From the NCBI GenBank assembly GCA_902651635.1, contig CACRSC010000038.1, positions 326,539 through 390,538 of the forward strand: DNA of 64,000 bases, written 5' to 3'. Of this stretch, positions 1 through 9,239 are shown piece after piece; position 1 is the first letter of the stretch; every line of letters starts with the position of its first letter. Made by a program: the position numbers and the translations under genes. The stretch is from Mastigamoeba balamuthi. Taxonomy: Eukaryota > Evosea > Mastigamoebida > Mastigamoebidae. The notes under the pieces are model-generated. The model was not told the origin of the DNA, made no database searches, and saw nothing but the letters and a program-made list of their open reading frames with translations.

Positions 1-2
1 AG

Positions 3-3000
3 GGACCTCTACGTAATCGTAATCGCCAGTTTCTATGCAGAAATGGCAACAGCACCTTTCGTAGAAAATTGTCTTTGGGCGATGTTGATGGAGACCGTGC
101 ACCTGACGTTCTCGATTCAGTGGAGAATGGAAGCGTGTGCAGGCATGTTGTATCAAGAGGTCATTTCCAATGCCCAATAGATCTGTATACGAATGACAGC
201 GCCTGCGTTGGTGTCCTACGCTCTAGAGTTCTCATGAATGTGATTGGAAATGGGCCTTGCTCAGAACTGCGCATCGATGCAATTGGGGACATTGATGGCG
301 ATGGGTTGAGCGACTATTCAACCGCAAATAGAATTGTTCTGAGCCGAAGCCACATTGCAAACATCGCTGACGGACAAGGAATTCCCGTCATGTCACACAT
401 CCGAGCTACACTATCTGGTTTCTCATCAACAGGAGTTGGCGATGTAAACAACGATGGGATCCCCGACTATGCCTTTGCAATGGTGAATTACACAACTGGA
501 TGCTGGGATATCGTTGTGATCACAAACAATGAATGGAAAAATGAGGATCGCCCTCTGACAGGTCATACCCCAGGTATAACTGTGGTATCTACCAGATATA
601 TTGTTTCTCAGGCAAGGCTCTCTTTAAGTGAGCTGGGGGATCACAATGGGGACAAGATCGACGACATTCTTGTTGGTGTACTTGGACAGCCAGGGAATAA
701 TGACCGTGCAATTGTGCTCTTGGGTCCTGCTCTCGAGCGCATCTCCTATTATTCGAGTCACAGTGATATAAGCAGCTCGGTAAATGCTCTTGGAGATGTT
801 GATGGTGATGGGTTTGCAGATTTTGGACTTGAAACACATTCTTTTTTCCTGAGATACCAGGTGTTTATCGTGTATGGATCTCGAAACAGTACCAACAAAT
901 CGATTGACTCCATGGGATTGTCTGCTAAGAGCTATGGTAATGGCAGAAGCTGCAATATTACCGGAATTGGAGATATAAATGGTGATAATCTAAGTGACTT
1001 CGCTGTTGATATGCCGGAGTGTGGTTGGCTGCGAATTCTCTTTGGATCGAGAAATCGTTCAAGAACTATATGGGAAGAAGGTATTGTTCTCTCATCCAGT
1101 TATCAGGACGAGAATACGCCATATTCTATAGGCTGTACTAGCATTATTGTACCACGGGCTCTGGGTGACATCAATGGAGACCAAATTGATGACTTCGGGG
1201 TTGGTATGCCAATGGAAACAAATTCGCAAGGCCACATGCTAGCTGGTAAAATCATTGTGATTTTTGGGAACAGATCAGAAGGCTCTTGGATCAAGAATGT
1301 ATCTGGTTGGCCAGTTCAGCTTACCACTGATTTCCGCTATGATAATGGAGCAGGATTTACCATTGATGGAGCAATTCTATTCGATCATCTGGGGTCGATC
1401 TTTGGATCTGTTGGTGATATGAATGGAGATGACATTAGTGATATTATTATTGGAATGCCTGATTCTTTAGCCACTGCAGGACAGGTTTACATTATTCTTG
1501 GACATAAGGACATCCCAGAATGTGTATCTCAGACCTGTTGGGCTCACATATTGAATGAGGATGGCATACTCAAAATGAGTGATTTCTCACGAAAAGATGG
1601 ATACCAACTCGTGGGATCACAGAAGGGCTCATATTTCGGAAGTTACTTTGGAAGGATTGGGGATATGAATGGTGATGGATGCGATGAGATAATCATTGGC
1701 TCTCCTGTTTCCGAGGCGACAAATCCAACAAGATCGTTCTCAGGCTCAGCTATTGTTCTTGGTTCGCAGCAGATGCATCTGTATCCACTATCATGGAATT
1801 CGTCTGTATCGGATATTATTATTGGTGAAAGATGTAACCTCAGTGCTCCAGCGATAGCCCTTTGGACACATAAATGTGGCATAATAAACTCCTCTGTAAG
1901 ATGCATCGTTCCGAATATTACCTTCACAGTTCAAATGACGAGTCGAAGAGATTGTGAATGGATGTTCCCAGAAGCTGTCAGAAATGCCTGTGCTCCAACA
2001 ATAAGCAGATCCGAATGTTCCTTTACATTCAAAATGCAATGGAATTCTCTCTGTGCACATCTTATATCTGAGAATTCAGGATGGGCATACTTCAATATAA
2101 GTCAAGATGCAACTGTTGCTCCGCGACTTCGAATCACTGTAAGCAATACACATGGTAACATAGCAGGAATGGAGCTTACTTATTCCCTCATACACATAAA
2201 ACGTCATTCTTCTACCAACTTCCTTATTACTGGCTGTATTATCGGAGCTGTTGGATTCCTGGTTTTACTTATTCTCACTATTTCTGTTGGAATGATGGCT
2301 TACAGGCGAAGAATAATTCGGGAGATGAGAAAATGGGAACCCCGGGTTTGGCACTTTGAAGAATCCCTCCGACCAGGTACCATAGATGAAGACAGCAAGT
2401 GCTATGAACTGATCTCGCCTGGTCGAAAGGATGCAGAGTTTGTGATATCACTATATCAGAGGTGTCCACTTCCCGGCTTTGACATTGCAAAAGTTGAGAT
2501 CATCTATTGTCCTCACCTCGAACATGCATTCGAGAACCGTGTTGTTCAGCTTCAGGCTCGAATTGGAAACCAGGCTTTTACCCCAGGATACGAAAAAGAA
2601 GGTAATCGTGCTCTACGGGCTGCAGTGCGCGAACAGTTGATGGAGATGGCAAGAAAGACACCAGAGCCAGCGTATCCCAACGTGAAGTTGGTGCCTATGT
2701 GGCATGGAACACGTGCAGATGTGCTGGAGAGTGTTTTTCGTGCCGGGTATGCCAATTTGGCCACAACAGATGAGGGTTTCTTTGGTAAGGGTGTGTACTC
2801 GGCGTATGAGGCACGGTATGCGTATGAGGTGTACAGCAAAGGGGCACTTCTGGTCAACTGGGTGTCATTCTTCTCAGCGTACCCTGTCGTGGATGGAGAC
2901 ATGGACAAGCTGACAGGAAAGGGCAGCTATGCGAATTACGATGCACACTTCATTCCAGTCAGGCCAGCCAGTGGGCTACCCGGAGAGAACAACTATATTC

Positions 3001-3341
3001 CGTGCTCGGAATTGTCACAGGCCTCATTCCACGAACTTGTGGTATTCGAGACATCACAGATCTTACCACGATATCTGGTGACCCTACAGCCCAGCATGGT
3101 TCAGATGGTCCCCGCGCTTTCGAACTTCCGTGGTGAGCAGATTGTCAGAGAGTCCGGGCCAAAGGCACCTCACGGTGCTTTGCCAACTGTAGCTTCTTAT
3201 GCTCCGAAAGTACAGACGGATCAGGTAAGCCAAGAAGGAAGTAACACTGAGTTCGCATGTGAAAAGCCCAAGGAGCGCAAAAGGGGCAAACAGTCACGAA
3301 GGCCAAGAACCGTGGTGCCTGGTCCAGCCACACAACCGTGA
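3..3341 (+). CDS. FG-GAP ectodomain / TM / PARP catalytic domain protein (5' end outside window)
   Basis: The frame is open from base 3 with no in-window ATG start; position 69 is TTG inside the first FG-GAP repeat, so the true start lies upstream. Residues here count from that TTG. At least nine FG-GAP/Cap repeats carry GD-x-[DN]-x-D calcium loops (such as GDIDGDGLSDY and GDMNGDDISDIIIGMP), as in integrin-alpha propellers. A Cys-containing stalk, one TM segment (about 719-745) and a basic RRR stop-transfer follow. The cytosolic part has a PARP-type ADP-ribosyltransferase fold: WHGT (His879), FFGKGVY (Tyr910), and FHELVVFE (Glu989) before QILPRYLVTL. This is a complete H-Y-E triad, which in known PARPs allows poly(ADP-ribosyl)ation. 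A Lys/Arg-rich tail ends the protein. I infer a surface receptor that ADP-ribosylates cytosolic targets; ligand and targets are unknown. GC content is lower than in neighbouring housekeeping genes. No intron is evident in the window part. Confidence 0.85.
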   Translation, partial: GPLRNRNRQFLCRNGNSTFRRKLSLGDVDGDRAPDVLDSVENGSVCRHVVSRGHFQCPIDLYTNDSACVGVLRSRVLMNVIGNGPCSELRIDAIGDIDGDGLSDYSTANRIVLSRSHIANIADGQGIPVMSHIRATLSGFSSTGVGDVNNDGIPDYAFAMVNYTTGCWDIVVITNNEWKNEDRPLTGHTPGITVVSTRYIVSQARLSLSELGDHNGDKIDDILVGVLGQPGNNDRAIVLLGPALERISYYSSHSDISSSVNALGDVDGDGFADFGLETHSFFLRYQVFIVYGSRNSTNKSIDSMGLSAKSYGNGRSCNITGIGDINGDNLSDFAVDMPECGWLRILFGSRNRSRTIWEEGIVLSSSYQDENTPYSIGCTSIIVPRALGDINGDQIDDFGVGMPMETNSQGHMLAGKIIVIFGNRSEGSWIKNVSGWPVQLTTDFRYDNGAGFTIDGAILFDHLGSIFGSVGDMNGDDISDIIIGMPDSLATAGQVYIILGHKDIPECVSQTCWAHILNEDGILKMSDFSRKDGYQLVGSQKGSYFGSYFGRIGDMNGDGCDEIIIGSPVSEATNPTRSFSGSAIVLGSQQMHLYPLSWNSSVSDIIIGERCNLSAPAIALWTHKCGIINSSVRCIVPNITFTVQMTSRRDCEWMFPEAVRNACAPTISRSECSFTFKMQWNSLCAHLISENSGWAYFNISQDATVAPRLRITVSNTHGNIAGMELTYSLIHIKRHSSTNFLITGCIIGAVGFLVLLILTISVGMMAYRRRIIREMRKWEPRVWHFEESLRPGTIDEDSKCYELISPGRKDAEFVISLYQRCPLPGFDIAKVEIIYCPHLEHAFENRVVQLQARIGNQAFTPGYEKEGNRALRAAVREQLMEMARKTPEPAYPNVKLVPMWHGTRADVLESVFRAGYANLATTDEGFFGKGVYSAYEARYAYEVYSKGALLVNWVSFFSAYPVVDGDMDKLTGKGSYANYDAHFIPVRPASGLPGENNYIPCSELSQASFHELVVFETSQILPRYLVTLQPSMVQMVPALSNFRGEQIVRESGPKAPHGALPTVASYAPKVQTDQVSQEGSNTEFACEKPKERKRGKQSRRPRTVVPGPATQP

Positions 3342-3550
3342 TTCGAACGCCACAGCCGAATTATCGCGAAATACATTAGAATGTTGTCTTCCACCTGACC
3401 CACTCACAGTTTTCTTGATCTCTGGTGATCCACAAGCCTAGTAACATCTGCCAAACCCCAACCACTAGCGGTTCTGCTCTCACTCACTCTCACACCTCCC
3501 TTCACACAGACACAAAACAGCAAACAAACGCTCAGATATTGCGTGTCTGT

Positions 3551-5064
3551 TTATTGCTGCAACCACTTGGTGACACGCTGCAGAGCAAGCCAGAGATCTC
3601 TCTCCTGCGGCTGGTCGACAGAGAAAACCATCGGCACAGTGCCGCCATACTTGTCCCCCGGCTCCAGGACCATGTTTCCCTCGACCTCCGCGAGCCACGG
3701 CTCCATCCGCGCCTCGGCCGCGGCGTTCTCCTGCATACCCGCTTCGCCTCCCTTGTCGTTGGCGATGTACCTCTCGGGCGACAGCTGCATCACCGACTCG
3801 ATCAGCGCCGAGCACAGCCCACAGACGACGCTGCACGTGCCGTCGTCGACCCTCACACACAGGCTGAACCCTGTGCGCGACACGGAGAACGCGCTCTCGA
3901 CACCCGTGCACGCCACGCGGACGAGTGCGCGCTCCCCTCGAGCGACCCTCTGCATGGCCTCGCACAGCTGGACGACCTGCAACGCGCCGGCCTGCGCTGC
4001 AGGCGCCACTTGGGGAGCCTGGTATGCCTGGACTGCCTGGAGAGCAAGAGGCGGGCTGGGAGGGCGCGAGTCGCTCTGCACAGTGGCCATCGACACGTCT
4101 GAGAAGCTGTAGTCGGCTCGCTGCTGTGTCGCAGCGACGACGATCTCCTGGGGGCCTGCGTCGAAGCGGGGCGGCGGTGGCTTCGGGGGGTCCTGCCCCT
4201 GCGAGTCGGGGGCGAGCAGAGCGGGGCGCCTGCTCTTGGGGGCAGCGGCCCTGTCGGCGGCAGCGCGGTCCACCAGCTCGTCGACGCGGCCGCCGAGAAC
4301 GACTGCGTTTTCCGCGTCCAGCATCAGCAGGCCCCGCTTCACGACGACGCCTCTCAGGGCTATCTAGAGACTGGGGGTGAGACCCATAAACGTTGTCGAC
4401 GAAAAAACAAGTTTTGGGAACCGGGCGGCAAAAACAAAGACAAATCCCAAAACGCTGCCGTCACGCCGTGTCACGACGATTTCGCAGTGGGAACACAGCG
4501 GCCTCTCATCAGGGACGCAGAGGACTGCGGGTGGCCGTGGCGGGAGGGCACCTTGGCGCCCAGGGGCGTGTCGGGGCCCAGAGTGGGCACGCGCTGCCTC
4601 TCGAGCGCGTACACCCGTGTCGTCCCGTCGCTCAGCGCCAGCTTCATCGTCCTGCAGTGCCCCGGCTGCTGTCCCTGTCCCTGCCCCTGCTGCTGCTGCT
4701 CGGCGGGGCTGCCGATGCTGCTGCCGGGGGCCACGGCGGTGGCGGCCGCGTCCTCTCTGCGGTGGTCGTGCAGCGGCTGCGAGATGTCGCGGAGGTCCTC
4801 CACCTGCAGGACGTGCACCCCGGGGAGGACGACGTGCTCCACGGTGGGGTCCCCGGCGCCCGCGGGCAGCGTGGGCTCGGCGACGCGCGCGAGGTCCGCG
4901 TGCAGCGCCTGAGCGTAGGCCCACGCGACGGCGTCTGCGGCGGCGCCGGGAGACGGCGAGGGCGCGCGGTGGTACGAGTCGAGGCACGCCTGCAGCCAGT
5001 CGCGCCGGAGCGAGAGGCCTGCGGCCCGCAGGCGACTGGCCACGCGCTCCCGCTCCAGCTCCAT
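3551..5064 (-). CDS. RMI1: RMI1-like subunit of the BLM/TOP3/RMI dissolvasome
   Basis: Two exons, 5064-4552 and 4363-3551, joined across a 188-bp GT-AG intron (AAG|GTGCCC ... CTCTAG|ATA), give 441 aa. RMI1 scaffolds topoisomerase III with a RecQ helicase to dissolve double Holliday junctions in the nucleus. The N-terminal region has VLQVEDLRDISQPL, then MKLALSDGTTRVYALE. The splice creates LGAKIALRGVVVKRGLLML and VVLGGRVDELV, which follow the RMI1 N-terminal OB-fold pattern (consensus recalled, not searched). A Pro/Gln/Ala-rich linker leads to a C-terminal block (VRVACTGVESAF ... ALIESVMQLSPERY) resembling the RMI2-binding OB domain. It converges with the FG-GAP-PARP gene and is divergent from the ILVBL gene. 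Confidence 0.85.
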
Positions 5065-5474
5065 CAGAAGCGTGAAATCTACACCGAATCCAGAAAGATA
5101 TTCCCTCCTCCTTGCCGTGACGTGGGCTACTGACGTAGGATTAGAGTCAAGTGGTTATTCCAAAGCCGCAGCCCTCTTAGGACTAAGAGGTGACGTAGGG
5201 TTCTAACATCAGTTTGCCTACTTCCGAGTTCTGCTCATTTGGCGAGCTATCATCAATCCGCAGTAGTGGCGTATCGTTCGTTTCTCCTCAGACTCGCCAC
5301 GCTCCGTACCTCCAGGGTTCTGAGGCTGAACTCTCCGAATATTCGGGAATTACTCGCCGTAAGGTAGATCTGACAATATCTCGAAAATCAGGGTCCTGAG
5401 ATATTCTGATCAGTTTGGCAAGCACGCACGCCTACGTCGTCAGTCTCGGGTATTTCCCGTTCTGTGGTGCGCTG
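5065..5474. promoter_or_regulatory. Bidirectional intergenic region between RMI1 and ILVBL with TGACGT motifs
   Basis: This 410-bp gap separates two divergent starts (RMI1 ATG at 5064, ILVBL ATG at 5475). It holds three TGACGT[AG]GG copies near 5117, 5131 and 5192, which resemble CREB/ATF-type sites, and a small inverted repeat near 5177-5190. No TATA box or gene is evident. Promoter function is inferred from position and the repeated motif. Confidence 0.4.
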
Positions 5475-5803
5475 ATGTCCCCACCTGCCCTCGAGGACCT
5501 GAAGCTGCCTGGCGCTGCCATTGGCCTCGCGCTCGCCTTCGTTGCCGTTGCGGCCGCCTGCGCTGCGCGCGCACTGCTGGGCGCCCGCAGACGCCCCGCC
5601 GCCGCGGCGCAGTCGGTCGCCTTCACCGCGCAAACCCCCGGCGGCGAGCTCGTCGCCCGCGCCCTCTCTGCGCACGGCGTCCGCACGCTGTTCACGCTCT
5701 GCGGCGGCCACATCGCCCCCATCAACGTGTGCAGCAAGCGCTGCGGCGGTGCGCAGCAGTTGCTCCCAAAACGGCATCAAACGCGCTGACACGTTACGTT
5801 CGT

Positions 5804-5850
<47 letters not shown>

Positions 5851-7649
5851 CGCATAGTGCGTGTCGTCGACGTCAGGAACGAGGCCACGGCCGTGTTCGC
5901 CGCGGACGCCACGTACCGCCTGACGGGCGTCCCCGGCGTCGCTGTGCTGACCGCGGGCCCGGGCCTCACCAACGCCGCGACGGCGCTGATGAACGCGCGC
6001 ATGTCGCAGTCGGCCGTCGTCGTGCTCGGCGGGGCCACGGCCGCGTTCCTGCGCGGGCGCGGGGCCCTGCAGGACGTCGACCAGGCGTCGGTCCTGCGCC
6101 CGTGCTGCAAGTGGACGCGGACCGTGCTGCGCGCCGTCGACATCGCGCCCGCGGTCGCCGAGGCGTTCGAGAGGGCCGCCGAGGGCAGGCCGGGCCCTGT
6201 GTTCCTCGAGTTCCCTCTGGAGGTCCTCTACGCGCGCGAGACGCTCGAGGAGAACCTCGCGCCGACGCTGCGAAAGGCCCCGGCGGTCGTCGCGTGGTAC
6301 CTCAGGTGGCACGTCCGCAGGGTGTTCTCCGCCGTCGGCTCTGTCGTCCGGATCCCGGGCCCCGTGGCGCCGCGCGTCGCTCGCGCGCCCCGCAGTGTTG
6401 TCGACAAGTGAGCGTTCCCGTTGGCGGCGTGCGCGTGATGCCTGGCTCATCGGCGAACCTCTGGCAGGGCTGCGAGGATGATCGTGTCGGCAGAGCACCC
6501 TGTCCTCGTCGTCGGGTCGCAGACGATGCTGATCCCCGACCCGTCGCGCGTCGCCGAGCACGACGCCGAACTCGTCCGCGCGATCGAGACTGTGCGGCAG
6601 CTGAGGCGCGCGCTCAGCTCCATCTGACGACCCCGCTCGTACAGATAGGGATTCCCGTCTACCTCTCTGGCATGGCCCGCGGCCTGCTCGGCAGAGGCCA
6701 CCCGCTGCAGATGCGGCAGAAGCGCAAGGACGCGCTGAGGCAGTCGGACGTCGCTGTCCTCGCGGGGTCGGTGCTCGACTTCCGCATGGAGTACGGGCTC
6801 TGCTTCGGCCGCAAGACCCGCGTCATCGCGGCGAACCGCTGCCCTCTGGAGCTGAAGCTGAACCGCACCCCAGACGTCCCCGTCCTCGCAGACGCGTCAG
6901 CATTCCTCATCGACGTCGCCACCAGGGTCCGCGAGCTGGGGCTGACCCCGCAGCACCCGCGAGACGCTTGGCTCAAGGTCCTCCGCGAGAGGGACGACGC
7001 CGCCCGCTCCGATATGCTTCACAAGGCCGCCGCAGCCCCGCTGGACGCGTCCTCGGGGCTCGATCCGCTGCTGGTGTGCGCCGCCCTCGACGACGCCGTC
7101 TGCCACTCCACCGAGGGCGGACGCCCCGCACCGATCGTCATCGGGGACGGTGGCGACTTTGTCGCAACTGCCGCGTACTCGATCGAGCCCGCGGGGCCTC
7201 TGAGCTGGCTGGACCCCGGGCCTTATGGCACATTGGGCTGTGGCGCCGGGTTCGCGATTGCCGCCTCTATCGCTCGTCCCGGGTCGGACATATGGCTTCT
7301 CTGGGGAGACGGCGCATGCGGCTATGGCCTCGCAGACCTGGACACCATGGCGCGTCTCGGGGCGCATGTGATCGCTGTCGTCGGAAACAACGGTGCATGG
7401 GCGCAGGTCCAGCGCGACCAGGCGCGCATCCTCGGAGACTCTGTCGCGTGCGTTCTGCCGAAGTGCGACTACGGCGGTGTTGCTCAGGCGCTCGGAGGGC
7501 ACGGTGTGGTGGTCCGCGACGGTGACCGCGTTGCTGTCGCCAAGCAGTTCGTTGCGGCTGCGGCGATGGCGAGAGAGACGGGAAAGCCCGTTCTCGTCAA
7601 CACAATACTCTCTGAGAGCGACTTCCGGTCGGGCTCAATCAGCGTCTAA
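5475..7649 (+). CDS. ILVBL: ILVBL/HACL2-type ThDP-dependent 2-hydroxyacyl-CoA lyase
   Basis: Exons 5475-5748, 5858-6407, 6468-6591 and 6645-7649 give a 650-aa frame, close to the animal protein (about 630 aa). HACL2 cleaves 2-hydroxyacyl-CoA in the ER during fatty-acid alpha-oxidation. An N-terminal TM anchor (AAIGLALAFVAVAAACAARA) is followed by the Pyr domain: LFTLCGGHIAPIN and VRVVDVRNEATAVFAAD, whose Glu is the ThDP-activating residue. Next comes TAGPGLTNA, a central domain with IPVYLSGMARGLLGRGHPL, and a PP domain with GDGGDF and GDGACGYG...VVGNNGAW, the Mg-ThDP motif. The C-terminus FRSGSISV matches the vertebrate ending. Every splice join restores frame and family alignment. Intron 1 contains a long CT run. 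An upstream in-frame TTG at 5415 was not used. Confidence 0.92.
5806..5846 (+). repeat. (CT)n microsatellite in ILVBL intron 1
   Basis: An uninterrupted CT dinucleotide run of about 41 bp ends just before the acceptor CGCATAG. On the sense strand it forms the polypyrimidine tract of the intron. Similar sense-strand CT runs lie in introns of the phosphatase at 43.8-44.8 kb and EIPR1 at 58.5-60 kb. Confidence 0.95.
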
Positions 7650-7720
7650 AAACATGCCACAGTATCCTCAGCCCAGGTGGGGACTCTCTTTGTTCGAAGT
7701 GCTTTCGTGAATGTCTGCAC

Positions 7721-9010
7721 TCAGACCACAATATGGGTGTCCCGGAGCTTTTCTCCGCGGTCCGCAGACGCAGACCTGATCTCGCGGATGACGAAGAAGC
7801 ACGAGAGGGCCCCACGTGCTATCACGATGATGAAGACCAGCGCCGCCATCGCCGTAGCAGCCGCGGCCCATTTGTGGAAAGGTCTCGTGATGTCATTCTC
7901 CCTCTGGCAAACGACGACGCGCCAGTCGCGGCAGATACTGATGGGCGAGATGCTCATCTCCCAATCATTCCTATCTAAGTACACCGTCTTGAATGCATCG
8001 AGCGACGAGCTGGTCAAGTCTGATGACCTCAGCGATGAAATCCCGGGAATAGTGGTTTCCCAGGCCTTGAGAAGTTTGGCGGTCTGCAGGTCCGCCGACA
8101 GCACCCAGTTCAGACCCTTGTTTCCCGTGTTCAGGACAGTGCCATCTCTGTGGACCAGCGCCAGTGATGCGGATACCGGAAGCTGTACATTGGCCAGAAC
8201 ATCGTCGAGCGCCGACGTCTGCATCTCGAGGCGGAACGCCGCGTACTTTCCCTTGGCGAAGATGTCCGGCCAGTCCACGCGGAACGACATTTCGATGAGA
8301 GGAACGACCGTCACCACCGGCGCCAGCGGCGGAGTGAATACCTCTGCAGATGGCCCGGTCCACAGGAAGTACGGCTCGTAGATGTACCCGCGCTGGCCAA
8401 CATCCGTGATCGACCACGTAACGTTCTGCGAGGCCCGCGTCTTCATCGCCGAGATGTACCACGGCTTTGCCAGCGGGTTGAGTGTCACCTGCTGCCAGGC
8501 CCCCTGGACGGCCATCTGGTAGTTCTGCCCCCACTGTAGCGTCTTCAGGCGCTGGCGCTGGTACGAGGCGTTGATGTACTGCTCGTACTCCATGACATAG
8601 TAGAGCCCTGCCTCGCGCGTCGACTCGAGCGTCATCAGGTTGGAGTCTGTCATGTACAGCGAGACGATGTAGGGGTGTGACACGATGATGTCGAGGGCGC
8701 CCAGCTCGAACGTCGTGTGACTGAAGTCCAGCGTCGCTCCTGGCTCTTCGACAGACGAATTGATCGGGAGCACAGCGCCCGTCAGGACCCAGCGGCGGAG
8801 CATGTCGTAAAGGCGGAGCTTTTCCATGAAGAAGGCGTTGAGCTCGCCGATTGCAGAGGCCGCCCCGTGGTCGACGCTCTGCCGCTCCAGTGTGTGCTCA
8901 ACATGGTAGGCTGCGCTCAGCAGGACAGCGACGAATGCCAACACGCAAAGCAACGGAACGAGCACGAGCACGACCTCCTTGATAACCTCTTTGCCGATTG
9001 TCCTAGCCAT
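7721..9010 (-). CDS. Cache-domain membrane receptor with a very short cytoplasmic tail
   Basis: A single-exon 429-aa frame starting at ATG 9010. A short N-terminal cytosolic segment leads into TM1 (about residues 13-36). An extracellular domain of some 340 residues follows, then TM2 (about 383-408, AALVFIIVIARGALSCFF) and a tail of about 20 residues. The ectodomain has the Cache hallmark PLAKPWYISA (the usual RPWY motif), a paired membrane-distal and membrane-proximal layout, and several N-glycosylation sequons (NSSV, NASY, NVTW). Cache domains bind small extracellular ligands in chemoreceptors and in some protist cyclases. No kinase, cyclase or methyl-acceptor domain follows here, so signalling would need a partner. 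The Cache call rests on motif and topology only. Confidence 0.7.
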   Translation of the reverse strand: MARTIGKEVIKEVVLVLVPLLCVLAFVAVLLSAAYHVEHTLERQSVDHGAASAIGELNAFFMEKLRLYDMLRRWVLTGAVLPINSSVEEPGATLDFSHTTFELGALDIIVSHPYIVSLYMTDSNLMTLESTREAGLYYVMEYEQYINASYQRQRLKTLQWGQNYQMAVQGAWQQVTLNPLAKPWYISAMKTRASQNVTWSITDVGQRGYIYEPYFLWTGPSAEVFTPPLAPVVTVVPLIEMSFRVDWPDIFAKGKYAAFRLEMQTSALDDVLANVQLPVSASLALVHRDGTVLNTGNKGLNWVLSADLQTAKLLKAWETTIPGISSLRSSDLTSSSLDAFKTVYLDRNDWEMSISPISICRDWRVVVCQRENDITRPFHKWAAAATAMAALVFIIVIARGALSCFFVIREIRSASADRGEKLRDTHIVV

Positions 9011-9044
9011 CCACGTGAAAGAGAATTTGTGTTTTGAATTTCCT

Positions 9045-9140
9045 CACTGGTCCGCACCAGATTTGATGACGTGACCCGCACCGTATTATCTATCTCTCTG
9101 ACGTAATCCGCACCGATCCGCACCAGATCCACTGCCAACC
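9045..9140 (-). promoter_or_regulatory. Upstream region of the Cache gene with repeated CCGCACC and TGACGT elements
   Basis: Within 100 bp there are four copies of CCGCACC (reverse complement GGTGCGG), two inside TCCGCACCAGAT, and two TGACGT[GA] motifs. They lie 40-120 bp upstream of the ATG at 9010. A matching ACCCGCACCGATAA stands just upstream of the kinase start at 12809. The shared sequence near two starts suggests a promoter element. Confidence 0.4.
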
Positions 9141-9239
9141 CACCACTATCTGTGAAATCAAGATCAACGGGAGCATGCCTGATTGCTCTAATTGAAGGGG
9201 CCATTGTTAAGCTGAAGTGTAGAGGACTGCGCTCCGTTG

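Noticed and set aside
69-71. TTG taken as a start for the FG-GAP-PARP gene
   Set aside because: The frame is open to base 3, and the codon lies just before the first FG-GAP repeat, so it is internal.
3322-3360. B-box-like GTTCGAATC on the minus strand suggesting a tRNA
   Set aside because: The flanking bases do not form a T-stem, and the region overlaps the coding end of the FG-GAP-PARP gene.
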